This document shows positions 8,751 to 17,073 of a stretch of 64,000 bases of DNA, in pieces. The notes below the pieces were generated by a model. That model saw nothing but the letters and a program-made list of their open reading frames with translations, did not search any database and had not been told where the DNA came from. Source of the stretch: CAYVBE01 sp964572825 (GTDB taxonomy: Bacteria; Planctomycetota; Brocadiia; SM23-32). The stretch lies in the NCBI GenBank assembly GCA_964572825.1, contig CAZNGS010000004.1, positions 1-64,000 on the forward strand, written 5' to 3'. The position numbers and the translations under genes were made by a program. Every line of letters begins with the position of its first letter. Position 1 is the stretch's first letter.

Positions 8751-8902
8751 CCCGCTGGTCCGGCCGGCGAAGCTCCTCGGAGAACCGTCGGCAGTTGATA
8801 TATCGACCTGGGTACCTTACCACATTACGTCGGGAGAGTCATCCGGCTGTTCCGAGAAGCCGGCCTGATCCACGTTCCATGCACCTGACCGCGGAGAGAC
8901 GA

Positions 8903-10162
8903 ATGAAGTGCGACATAGCTGACCGTAACCTTGCCGTGCAGGGCGTCAAAAGAGTCGAGTGGGCCCGGCGGGACATGCCCGTGCTCGCCCGCATCCAGCG
9001 GGAGTTCAGCGAGACGAAGCCCCTGGACGGGCTGCGCATGTCCGCCTGCCTGCACATCACCTCCGAGACCGCCAACCTGGCCCGCACGCTGAAGGCCGGC
9101 GGGGCGGACCTGGTGCTCTGCGCGTCGAATCCGCTCTCCACGCAGGACAGCGTGGCCGCGGCCCTGGTCGAAGAATATGGCATCCCCGTGTTCGCCGTGC
9201 GGGGAGAGGACCGGGACACCTACTACGAACACCTCAAGGCCGCCCTCGACCACCGTCCCAACATCACCATGGACGACGGGGCGGACCTGGTAACCGCCAT
9301 TATCCAGGAACACCCGGAGCTGCATGACGAGGTGATCGGCTCCATGGAGGAGACCACCACCGGCGTCATCCGGCTGAGATCGATGGAGGAGAGCGGCGTG
9401 CTGAGCTTCCCCGTCATTGCCGTCAACGATGCCCGGACCAAGTACCTGTTCGACAACCGCTACGGCACCGGCCAGAGCACCCTGGACGGCATCATCCGCT
9501 CCACCAACCTGCTGATCGCCGGCAAGACCGTGGTGGTGGCCGGCTACGGCTGGTGCGGGCGGGGCTTCGCCCTGCGGGCGCGCGGCCATGGGGCCCACGT
9601 GGTCGTCTGCGAGGTGGACAAGGTCAGGGCCCTGGAGGCAGCCATGGACGGTTTCCGGGTGATGCCCATGGCCGAGGCGGCTTCCGTGGGCGACGTCTTC
9701 TGTACCCTGACCGGCGATAAGCACGTCATCCGGCCCGAGCACGTGCGGCAGATGAAGGACGGTGCCATCCTCTGCAACTCCGGCCACTTCGACATCGAGA
9801 TCGACCTGCCCGGCATCCGGGAGATGACCACCGAGGTGGTGGAGGACATCCGCCCGTCCCTTGACCAGTACATGCTGGAGTCCGGCAAGAGCGTGTTCGT
9901 AATCGGAGAGGGCAGGCTGGTGAACCTGGCCGCCGCCGAGGGGCATCCCGCCTGCGTGATGGACATGTCGTTCGCCACCCAGGCGCTGACCAGCGCGTGG
10001 TGCCGGGAGAAGGAGGGCGAACTGGGCGCCGCCGTCCACAGTGTTCCCGAACGGGTCGAGGAGCAGGTGGCCGCCCTCAAGCTCGAGTGCATGGGCATCG
10101 AGGTGGACCGGCTCACCCCCGAGCAGGAAGAATACCTGGCGAGCTGGGAGGTCGGCACGTAA
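8903..10162 (+). CDS. ahcY: adenosylhomocysteinase (S-adenosylhomocysteine hydrolase)
   Basis: This enzyme reversibly splits S-adenosylhomocysteine into adenosine and homocysteine, relieving product inhibition of methyltransferases. It is cytoplasmic and NAD-dependent. It is 419 residues, the short form that lacks the roughly 40-residue insertion found in eukaryotic and many bacterial enzymes, as in Thermotoga and archaea. The substrate region includes CLHITSETANLARTLKAGGA and NPLSTQDSVAAAL. The NAD-binding loop VVVAGYGWCGRGFALRARG is visible, as is CNSGHFDIEI. The chosen ATG at 8903 has GGAGAG five bases upstream; another ATG at 8879 has no such site. I looked for an SAH riboswitch upstream and saw none. 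Confidence 0.95.
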   Translation: MKCDIADRNLAVQGVKRVEWARRDMPVLARIQREFSETKPLDGLRMSACLHITSETANLARTLKAGGADLVLCASNPLSTQDSVAAALVEEYGIPVFAVRGEDRDTYYEHLKAALDHRPNITMDDGADLVTAIIQEHPELHDEVIGSMEETTTGVIRLRSMEESGVLSFPVIAVNDARTKYLFDNRYGTGQSTLDGIIRSTNLLIAGKTVVVAGYGWCGRGFALRARGHGAHVVVCEVDKVRALEAAMDGFRVMPMAEAASVGDVFCTLTGDKHVIRPEHVRQMKDGAILCNSGHFDIEIDLPGIREMTTEVVEDIRPSLDQYMLESGKSVFVIGEGRLVNLAAAEGHPACVMDMSFATQALTSAWCREKEGELGAAVHSVPERVEEQVAALKLECMGIEVDRLTPEQEEYLASWEVGT

Positions 10163-10181
10163 GCGGCGGGCCCCGCGCGTT

Positions 10182-10225
10182 CATTGCGAGGCCACCCCAG
10201 CGGGCGAAGCAATCTCCTCGTTCAT
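10182..10225. repeat. dispersed intergenic repeat, copy 1
   Basis: It contains gggcgaagcaatctc with an upstream cattgcgagg arm, forming an imperfect inverted repeat (attgc...gcaat). It lies between convergent ahcY and the membrane/propeller gene. Similar cores recur at 25981-26050 and 32735-32775. This is the widespread 'gagattgcttcgc' type of intergenic palindrome. Confidence 0.55.
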
Positions 10226-10288
10226 GTCGAGAGCCGTTAGTCCATGAACCGCGCGCGGCCACGGAGCGGGAAACTTGCCCAAGAACCC

Positions 10289-12433
10289 TCAATTCCCGCG
10301 CCAGTCCGGGGGGATGTCGTAGAGGAGCACGCGTGACCCCACCCAGCCGAGCGGCGCTGTCTTCAGCCAGCGACCCGTTGGTGAGATGGGGAAGCTCCCC
10401 GGCTCGAGCTGGGTCAGGATGGCCGAATTGATGTAAGATGCGGTCCCCCCGGTGCGGATCCTGTGGGTGCGGGCCGTCGGGACGTGAACGACGGCGCACT
10501 CGGACCAACCGAGCAGATTGATACGAAACTCAGGGCCAAACAGCGCCAACTCTCCATTGGCGGATACTCCGGCGAAGGACAACCTGGCCGGCGCGCCGCA
10601 TATCTCTTGTTCCCGGCCCGTCGTAAGCTGAAATCGGGTGAGCACCCGGCCGCCGCCAACATGCTTTACGCGGAAGCCGATGTCCCTGCCGTGAATCACG
10701 TAGGGAGCTTCTCCCACGCCGTCGAGCTGAATCCGTCGGCCGGTCTTCGCGTCCAGAAAGTGAACGGCGTAGGTAGAGCGGGACGGACCATCCTCTTCCT
10801 CCAGCAGGCCCAGGGCGTGCCGTCCGTCGGGCAGTCCTCGGCTGGCATGGAAACCACCCGGCCGGCGAGACCGCAGCGTCTGCACCAGTTCGCCCTTCAC
10901 GTCGTAATGGAAGGCAAAGAGCTCTGCATCCGTGTGTGCCCAGAGGATGACCCTGTCGTCCGATTTCCATCGGGGCCAGGAAAAGTAGAGGCCGTCACGT
11001 CCCGGCGGGCGGGCAGCCCTGCCCAGTTCCTTCTGCCCCGGCAGGTCCCAGATCCGCAGCATCTCAAAGTCATCTTCTCTGTCTCCCTGGGTCCAGGCCA
11101 GTTTCTGTCCGTCCGGGCTCAGTGGTTGCAGAAGCCGGGAAAGTTGTCCTTCTGCGAGCCGGAATTCCTCTTCTTTCTGGAAGTCGTAGACCCACAGCTC
11201 CACGCGCTTCTGGCCGCTTCCGAAAGTGCGAACCAGGAATCTCTTGTTCATCGCCACCGCCTTCCCCGCAACGGTGTGTCGCGGGACCGGCCGACTGGTG
11301 AGGGTGGGAACGTGCAGCACGCCCTTTTCCAGTCCTCCGGTAGATCTGCACAGGTGCAGGCCATCCTCCCCCCACCGGATTTCCACATCTTCCACGTCGA
11401 CTTCGCCGGAGGAGAAGTTGCACCCGGGGACATGTCTGGTCACGTCGACGTACCGCCATCCGGTCTGCCGGGCATGTACCAAAACAGCCAGGGCGGTGAG
11501 AACTATAGGAACGGCGAGGAGCCACTGCCGGCGGGAGGACAGTTCCCTCCGCAGGACCACGGCGAGTCCCAGGACCGTTATGATCAGGCAGGTCACCAGA
11601 ACGACGCGCGGTCCCACGAGTGGTGTGCCGATGCAGAGGGTGAGCCAGAAAGCTATTGGGCCGTAGAGGGAAGGAGCCGCAATCGCGTAACGCAGGAAAA
11701 GAGCGTGGGGGGACGTGGTGTTGGGGCCAAACGGCTGATAGTGTCCGAACAGGCGGTGGAGGGTCAGGATGCTGAACGCGGAGACGAGGTAGGGAGGTCC
11801 GACCAGGAGTAGGAGGGAGGGGCGCACTTCGACGGTCAAGAAAGCAAGCGAGACAAACAGCGCCGCAATCACAGCGAAAGTACCCGGCTCCCCTGCCATT
11901 TGGGGGTTGTCCATACAGCGCCGAATGGCCGGAGGTATGTCCAGGTGCGGCCGGACCCGCAGAATGGCCGGGATGACGTGGCGGTACACCACTGGATAAC
12001 CGGGCAGCGTAAGTGTTTTCCTCGGCGGTTTCCAGAAAAGAGCACACCCTCTGAGAAATCCGGCCTTCTCAGGTTCGACCTTGAGGCGGACCATGGACGA
12101 CCTCCACAAGCGAAATGGCCCCGGCTTGATCGCCTTGATCTTGTCCCAGAGGACGCACTTGCCATCCAGCGTGAGCCCGTCGGCGTCGAGGACGATCCCC
12201 TTCTCTCCCGTGAGAAACCCCCTGGGCCAGTCCCAGATCGGTGCCAGTGAAAGCATCGTAACGAGTGCGAGTAAAACGGTCAGGCCGACGGTCCACTTCA
12301 AGGGCAACGGCAGCACGCAGAACCGCCACAGCAGCAGCGCCAGGAACACGCAGCAGAAAACGGGCAGGGGCCACGGCTTCTTCGGATAGTCGTAACGGAC
12401 CTCTTCGATGGTCGGCCGTTCTTCCCGGTTCAT
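10289..12433 (-). CDS. polytopic membrane protein with C-terminal beta-propeller-like domain
   Basis: This 714-residue protein is not assigned to a named family. Two hydrophobic helices lie near the N-terminus (about residues 20-65). A soluble PH-like stretch follows (GIVLDADGLTLDGKCVLWDK). A second hydrophobic block of four or more helices spans about 185-325. The rest looks like TolB/WD40-like blades with repeated turns of the SPDGQKLAW and SPTGRWLKT kind, and is probably outside the membrane. The ATG at 12433 has GGAGG five bases upstream; a GTG two codons earlier would overlap that site. It is divergent from the Lon-related gene. I infer a sensory or scaffold role only weakly. Confidence 0.7.
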   Translation of the reverse strand: MNREERPTIEEVRYDYPKKPWPLPVFCCVFLALLLWRFCVLPLPLKWTVGLTVLLALVTMLSLAPIWDWPRGFLTGEKGIVLDADGLTLDGKCVLWDKIKAIKPGPFRLWRSSMVRLKVEPEKAGFLRGCALFWKPPRKTLTLPGYPVVYRHVIPAILRVRPHLDIPPAIRRCMDNPQMAGEPGTFAVIAALFVSLAFLTVEVRPSLLLLVGPPYLVSAFSILTLHRLFGHYQPFGPNTTSPHALFLRYAIAAPSLYGPIAFWLTLCIGTPLVGPRVVLVTCLIITVLGLAVVLRRELSSRRQWLLAVPIVLTALAVLVHARQTGWRYVDVTRHVPGCNFSSGEVDVEDVEIRWGEDGLHLCRSTGGLEKGVLHVPTLTSRPVPRHTVAGKAVAMNKRFLVRTFGSGQKRVELWVYDFQKEEEFRLAEGQLSRLLQPLSPDGQKLAWTQGDREDDFEMLRIWDLPGQKELGRAARPPGRDGLYFSWPRWKSDDRVILWAHTDAELFAFHYDVKGELVQTLRSRRPGGFHASRGLPDGRHALGLLEEEDGPSRSTYAVHFLDAKTGRRIQLDGVGEAPYVIHGRDIGFRVKHVGGGRVLTRFQLTTGREQEICGAPARLSFAGVSANGELALFGPEFRINLLGWSECAVVHVPTARTHRIRTGGTASYINSAILTQLEPGSFPISPTGRWLKTAPLGWVGSRVLLYDIPPDWRGN

Positions 12434-12525
12434 AACCACCTCCCCCCAAAAAGCTACCGGGCGGATGCCGGTGCGTCAAACGGAGAATCCGGCGCTGCAG
12501 GAGACGTTGATGGCAAGCAGCGCGG

Positions 12526-12554
12526 TTGCAGAGCCGACACGACGCTGCTATGGT
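12526..12554 (+). promoter_or_regulatory. candidate promoter for the Lon-related protease
   Basis: TTGCAG, 17 bp, TATGGT. It ends 130 bp before the start and reads toward it. Confidence 0.35.
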
Positions 12555-12683
12555 AAAGCGTCAGGGAAGGGCAGAGTCCGCGTGCCGGGGGTTTTTCAAG
12601 GGGGCTCCCTTCTCGTACTTTCGAGACGACGCGGGGCGGGGTCTGCCCGGGTCAAATCAGGTTCTTCGGGAAGGAACGCGGAA

Positions 12684-15119
12684 ATGGCCGATGGGGAACT
12701 GAGGGACGAAAAACGTGTGGGGGTGGAGAAACTGCGGAACTCCATCGACCTGGGCACCCTGGAGTTCGACACCACGGCCGACCTGGAGCCTTTGGAGGAT
12801 ACCATCGGCCAGGAGCGGGGCCTGGAGGCCATCAAGACCGCCCTGGACGTGCGGGCCTGCGGTTTCAACGTGTTCGTCTGCGGACCGGTCGGCACCGGGC
12901 GCAACACCACCGCCCGCAAGCTGGCCGAGCAGCGGGCCGCCGACGAACCGGTGCCCAAAGACTGGTGCTACGTTCAGAACTTCGATCAACCCGACGAGCC
13001 CAACGGGCTGGAGTTGGCGGCCGGCCGCGGGCGGGAGCTGGCTGACGGCATGGAAGACCTGGTGGAGGAGTGCCAGGCCGAGATCGCCAAGGCCTTCGAG
13101 GCGGAGAAGTTCGAGAAACAGCGCAACGAGGTCCGCCAGAGCGTCCAGGAGCAGCGCAACGAGCTTCTGAACGAGCTTCGCGAGAAGGCCCAGGAACTGG
13201 ACCATCACATCGAGATAACGCCGTCAGGCATCGTGGCCGCCCCCGTGGTGGAGGGAGAGCCGCTATCCCAGGAGGAGTTCGAGAAGCTCGACCCGGAGAA
13301 GCAGGAAGAACTGCGCGAGAAGGGGGCAAAGGTCCAGGAACTGGCCGCCGAAACCATATCCCAGGGCCGACAGATCGAGAAGGAGGCCAAGGAGAAGGGG
13401 CAGGAACTGGAGCGGGAGGTCGGCCTGTTCGCCGTCGGTCACCTGATCGATGACCTGGTCGAGAAGTACCGCGATATGCCGGAAGTGGTGAAGTACCTGC
13501 GAGCGGTCAAAGAGGACATCATCGATAATCTGGACGCGTTTCGGCAGACCCAGCAGGAGCAGGGCCCCCTGGCGGGCCTCCAGGCCCACATCAAGCAGCA
13601 GGTGCTCAACCGCTACCGCGTCAACGTCATCGTGGACCACTCCGAGACCAGCGGCGCACCGGTGGTCGACGAGCGGAATCCCACCTACTACAACCTGTTC
13701 GGACAGATCGATTACCGCGCCCAGTTGGGGGGCATGACGACGGACTTTACGATGATCCGCGGCGGGGCCATGCACCGCGCCAACGGGGGCTACCTGATCC
13801 TGCAGGTGCTGGACGTTCTGCGGCACCCTTTCTCCTGGGACGGTCTGAAGCGCGTTCTGCGGACCGGTGAGATCAAGATCGAGAACATCCTGGAGCGCTA
13901 CCATCCCACCCCGGCCGCCACCCTCACGCCGGACCCCCTTCCGCTGCAGGTGACCGTCCTGCTGGTCGGCAGCCCGCTGCTCTACCATCTGCTCTACATG
14001 CTGGACGAGGACTTCCGGCGGCTGTTCAAGATCAAGGCCGACTTCGACGTGGAGATGGACCTGGACTCCGAGCACCTGGAGCGCTACACCGGGTTCATCG
14101 CCGCCCGATGTGAGGAAAATGAGCTTCCCCCCTTCGATCGGGAGGCGGCCGCCCGGCTGATCGAGTACGGGGTGCGCCTTGCGGAGCACCAGGAACGGCT
14201 CAGCACGCAGTTTCTCTACGTGGCGGACATGATCACCGAGGCCGGCTACGTGGCCCGGCGGGAGGAGTCTGACTGCGTTACCGCCGGGCACGTGACCCGG
14301 GCCCTGGAGATGAGGCGCCGACGATCGCGCATGCTGCAGGACAAGATTCAGCGGCTGGTCCAGGAAGGTCAGTTGCTGATCGACACCGAGGGAGAGACGG
14401 TGGGCCAGTTGAACGGCCTGTCGGTGGCAGACCTGGGCGACTACCGGTTCGGCAAACCGACCAGGATCACCTGCGTGACCTCCGTCGGCCGCTCCGGCGT
14501 GGTGAACATCGAACGCGAGAGCGACATGAGCGGGCGCATCCACGACAAGGGTGTGCTGATCCTCACCGGCTACCTGGCGGGGCTGTTCGGGCGTGACAGG
14601 CCCCTGTCCCTGTCGGCCCGGCTCTGCTTCGAGCAGTCCTACAGCGAGGTGGACGGGGACAGCGCGTCCTGCGCCGAACTCTGCGCTTTGCTCTCCAGCC
14701 TGGCGGGCCTGCCCCTGCGGCAGGATATCGCCATCACCGGCTCGATCAACCAGCGCGGCCAGGTCCAGCCCATCGGCGGGGTGAACGAGAAGATCGAAGG
14801 CTTCTTCGAAGTCTGCCGGGAGGCCGGGCCCACCGGCGAGCAGGGGGTCATCATCCCCGCCCGCAACCTGCAGAACCTGATGCTGCGGGAGGACGTGGTC
14901 GAGGCCGTCCAGAGGGAACAGTTCCACATCTACGCCATCGATTCCGTCGAGGAGGGTATCGAACTCCTGACCGGCATGCCGGCCGGAGAGGCGGACGAGG
15001 AAGGTCGCTTCCCCGAGGAGACCGTGTTCGGCCGAGCGGACGCCCGTCTGCGGAAGATGGCCGAGGTGATGAAGGAGTTCGGCGGCGCAGAGGATCACGG
15101 GGAAGAAGCGGACAACTGA
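12684..15119 (+). CDS. Lon-related ATP-dependent protease (LonB/AAA_32 type)
   Basis: This 811-residue protein is a cytoplasmic AAA+ serine protease related to Lon but without the Lon N-terminal substrate domain. The nucleotide loop is GPVGTGRNTT at 67-76, with Arg where Lon has the Walker A Lys. A long charged, probably coiled segment runs about 120-290. An AAA core includes the GGYLILQVLDVLRHPFSWDG strand. The C-terminal protease domain has catalytic S660 (DGDSAS) and K703 (VNEKIEG). Their 43-residue spacing equals that of the E. coli Lon S679/K722 dyad. The start ATG at 12684 has AAGGA upstream. It probably degrades misfolded or regulatory proteins; targets are unknown. Confidence 0.88.
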   Translation: MADGELRDEKRVGVEKLRNSIDLGTLEFDTTADLEPLEDTIGQERGLEAIKTALDVRACGFNVFVCGPVGTGRNTTARKLAEQRAADEPVPKDWCYVQNFDQPDEPNGLELAAGRGRELADGMEDLVEECQAEIAKAFEAEKFEKQRNEVRQSVQEQRNELLNELREKAQELDHHIEITPSGIVAAPVVEGEPLSQEEFEKLDPEKQEELREKGAKVQELAAETISQGRQIEKEAKEKGQELEREVGLFAVGHLIDDLVEKYRDMPEVVKYLRAVKEDIIDNLDAFRQTQQEQGPLAGLQAHIKQQVLNRYRVNVIVDHSETSGAPVVDERNPTYYNLFGQIDYRAQLGGMTTDFTMIRGGAMHRANGGYLILQVLDVLRHPFSWDGLKRVLRTGEIKIENILERYHPTPAATLTPDPLPLQVTVLLVGSPLLYHLLYMLDEDFRRLFKIKADFDVEMDLDSEHLERYTGFIAARCEENELPPFDREAAARLIEYGVRLAEHQERLSTQFLYVADMITEAGYVARREESDCVTAGHVTRALEMRRRRSRMLQDKIQRLVQEGQLLIDTEGETVGQLNGLSVADLGDYRFGKPTRITCVTSVGRSGVVNIERESDMSGRIHDKGVLILTGYLAGLFGRDRPLSLSARLCFEQSYSEVDGDSASCAELCALLSSLAGLPLRQDIAITGSINQRGQVQPIGGVNEKIEGFFEVCREAGPTGEQGVIIPARNLQNLMLREDVVEAVQREQFHIYAIDSVEEGIELLTGMPAGEADEEGRFPEETVFGRADARLRKMAEVMKEFGGAEDHGEEADN

Positions 15120-15156
15120 GCCGCCGGGGTCCCGCGTGATTCCGAGTTGCACTCCT

Positions 15157-15178
15157 CCGGGCAGCAACCGTTGCCCGG
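15157..15178 (+). terminator. hairpin downstream of the Lon-related gene
   Basis: Perfect 7-bp stem ccgggca/tgcccgg with an 8-nt loop, 38 bp after the stop. No T-tract follows directly (one lies about 35 bp further on), so a factor-independent terminator is only possible. Confidence 0.3.
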
Positions 15179-15405
15179 CTCGATTCCCGTCGCCCTCCAC
15201 GTGCATAGTCTATCCTTTTTTTTGTGCGGCCGCGTGAATTGCGTGTCGGAACAGCCCCCCCTGTGCCTCACACCTGGGGCGCAAAAGTTCACAGAATTTG
15301 ACAATATCCGTTGTGTTTCGATTGCCAATATCCTAAAACATCAAAGCAAACGGCGACAAGGCGGCTTTTTCGGGGGCACAAGGGGGAGAAGGACGCGGAC
15401 AGGAC

Positions 15406-15434
15406 TTGCCGTGCTCGCTGACGCGCCTTACAAT
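15406..15434 (+). promoter_or_regulatory. promoter for the first secreted paralogue
   Basis: TTGCCG, 17 bp, TACAAT, ending 92 bp before the start codon. Confidence 0.5.
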
Positions 15435-15526
15435 GATATGAGAGGCTGAAGGGCGGTTTCAGCATGTTCTGGGCTGGCTGTGCGGTTTGAGCCGGCTCTC
15501 GGTCCAGCGTCCTGAGGAGATGGGCC

Positions 15527-16927
15527 ATGCACAGGTACGATGCATCCTATCGGGTAGTTATGGTATATGCTGTTGTCTCGGCGTTCTGCGTCACGGCTGC
15601 CCTGGCGCAACCGACTCTCTACATCCGGCATCCGTGGGGAAGCTGGTGCAAGGAGGTCACCACCGACGCAAAGCTGCAGGGGACGACGCTCTACATGGAC
15701 CTGACGGCCCCGGACGGCAGCGACGGGGGCGGCACGAGCTGGGATCCGGATTCCGGCGACGAGAGCGGGACGATCACTTTTTCCGGTCCCACCGGCGGCA
15801 ACGATTACAGTGTGGCGTATTTCGTCGACGGGGTACAGCAAGACAACCCGTTCAGCCTGACGATGGCGTCGGGGGAGACCGAAACCATCCGGGCCGAGGT
15901 ATACCACACCGGCGCGCCCGACCGGTACCTGTTCGCGATGTTTACAGCGACTGACTCAGCCGGGGACAGCGATTCGGTCGGCGCGAACCTCATCGTTCCG
16001 GGGAACCTGATGGTCAAGAAGAGCACCGAGAGCGAGTGGCTGGGTGCTGATTCGTTTGCCGCCGACGTGCCGCCCTGGAGCGGCTCCGAGATACCCAACG
16101 CCGTCAGCCGCTCGATGGTCACCTATGATTTAAAACTGGTCAACGTGCAGAACGCCTATGCGTCTTACGCATTGCGGGCGCGCCGGCAGACCGCCAACGG
16201 ATTCATCGCGCGCTACTTCCTGGACGGTCAGCAAATCACGGATGCGATTTGTTCAGGCTCGGGCTACAGGACGGCCCTGCTGGACCCCGGGGAGCAGCTG
16301 AACGTCGAGGCCCGATTGACAGGGGTGGGCAGCGATCCGGCCCTGCGCGAAGTGAGCGTGAGCGCCGCGGTGGTGGAAGTCGAGTTCCCGGACCTGGGTC
16401 TGGGCTTCGTGGTGAACGACGTGAACCCCTTCGCGGTCCACCTGGCGGACATACCGGAGCAACAGGGCACGACCATGACGCTGTACGATAAGAGTACGCT
16501 TGCCCCGGGCTGCTTTGGCCTGCTGAACCTGGATGGAGGTCCCGTGAATGTTCCCGAACTGAGGGACTATATCGAGGAAGGTTACGACGGCGTGATCGTC
16601 AGCCAGGAGCCCGGCTACGAGTGGGTGGAAGCCGCCACGGGTTGGAAGGCAACGCTGATTGATGCGATGGACCTGAAGGTCCAGGCCGGCGCGATGATGC
16701 GCGCTCTGGTGTTCGACCAGGCCACCGGCACCGGCGACAATACAGATGTACGAGTCGTCGGCGTTATAGACTTCATCCCAACGGCCTGTGACTCCGACTC
16801 CATCACCATCCAGTTCGAGCGGTTCACGCTTCTGCGCGACCTTGTTGTCGGATCGCTGGACGCGGTGAACTTCGGCGTCAGGCCCCGGGCGGCCGTCTCG
16901 CTGGAGAACTGGCGCGAACTTCCGTGA
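15527..16927 (+). CDS. secreted protein with TadG-like C-terminal module (paralogue A)
   Basis: This 466-residue protein starts at an ATG preceded by GAGGAG and carries a Sec signal peptide (hydrophobic stretch at about 10-26, cleavage likely after ALA-Q). The mature part is beta-rich, with segments such as GAPDRYLFAMFTATDSAGDS and GANLIVPGNLMV. The last 140 residues contain PGCFGLLNLDGG, then PELRDYIEEGYDG. This resembles the PGNFGxLDLDG...LRDWIExGY module found in TadG/TadE-like pilus proteins. The gene 146 bp downstream is a clear paralogue (same blocks in the same order). No transmembrane anchor is visible at the C-terminus. It is probably an extracellular structural or pilus-associated protein; exact function is unknown. 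Confidence 0.7.
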   Translation: MHRYDASYRVVMVYAVVSAFCVTAALAQPTLYIRHPWGSWCKEVTTDAKLQGTTLYMDLTAPDGSDGGGTSWDPDSGDESGTITFSGPTGGNDYSVAYFVDGVQQDNPFSLTMASGETETIRAEVYHTGAPDRYLFAMFTATDSAGDSDSVGANLIVPGNLMVKKSTESEWLGADSFAADVPPWSGSEIPNAVSRSMVTYDLKLVNVQNAYASYALRARRQTANGFIARYFLDGQQITDAICSGSGYRTALLDPGEQLNVEARLTGVGSDPALREVSVSAAVVEVEFPDLGLGFVVNDVNPFAVHLADIPEQQGTTMTLYDKSTLAPGCFGLLNLDGGPVNVPELRDYIEEGYDGVIVSQEPGYEWVEAATGWKATLIDAMDLKVQAGAMMRALVFDQATGTGDNTDVRVVGVIDFIPTACDSDSITIQFERFTLLRDLVVGSLDAVNFGVRPRAAVSLENWRELP

Positions 16928-17073
16928 CAGGGCGACAGATACAGGACAAGATGATGCAATCGCAGTGAATATAATACTAAACAATAGGACTCGAACGCAC
17001 ATTCGGTGATTTCAACCGAAGGGAACTGGAACATCGGGTTTGAGCTAACCATTGCATGAGGAGGTGGCGCATC

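Larger units (their letters stand above)
15120..15526. other. intergenic region, no gene recognised
   Basis: This 407-bp stretch holds the hairpin at 15157-15178, an eight-T run near 15216, and the promoter at 15406-15434. No coding frame is convincing. A tRNA-like T-arm near 15170-15200 was examined and rejected. Confidence 0.5.

Noticed and set aside
8750..8902. Possible SAH or SAM riboswitch before ahcY
   Set aside because: No conserved core of either riboswitch could be aligned by eye; a covariance search (Rfam SAH/SAM models) would be needed.
15140..15205. tRNA-like T-arm string
   Set aside because: No 7-bp acceptor stem or anticodon arm can be drawn upstream.
13263..15206. 647-codon minus-strand open frame
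   Set aside because: Antisense of the Lon-related protease; His/Gln/Val-rich composition typical of GC-rich shadow frames.
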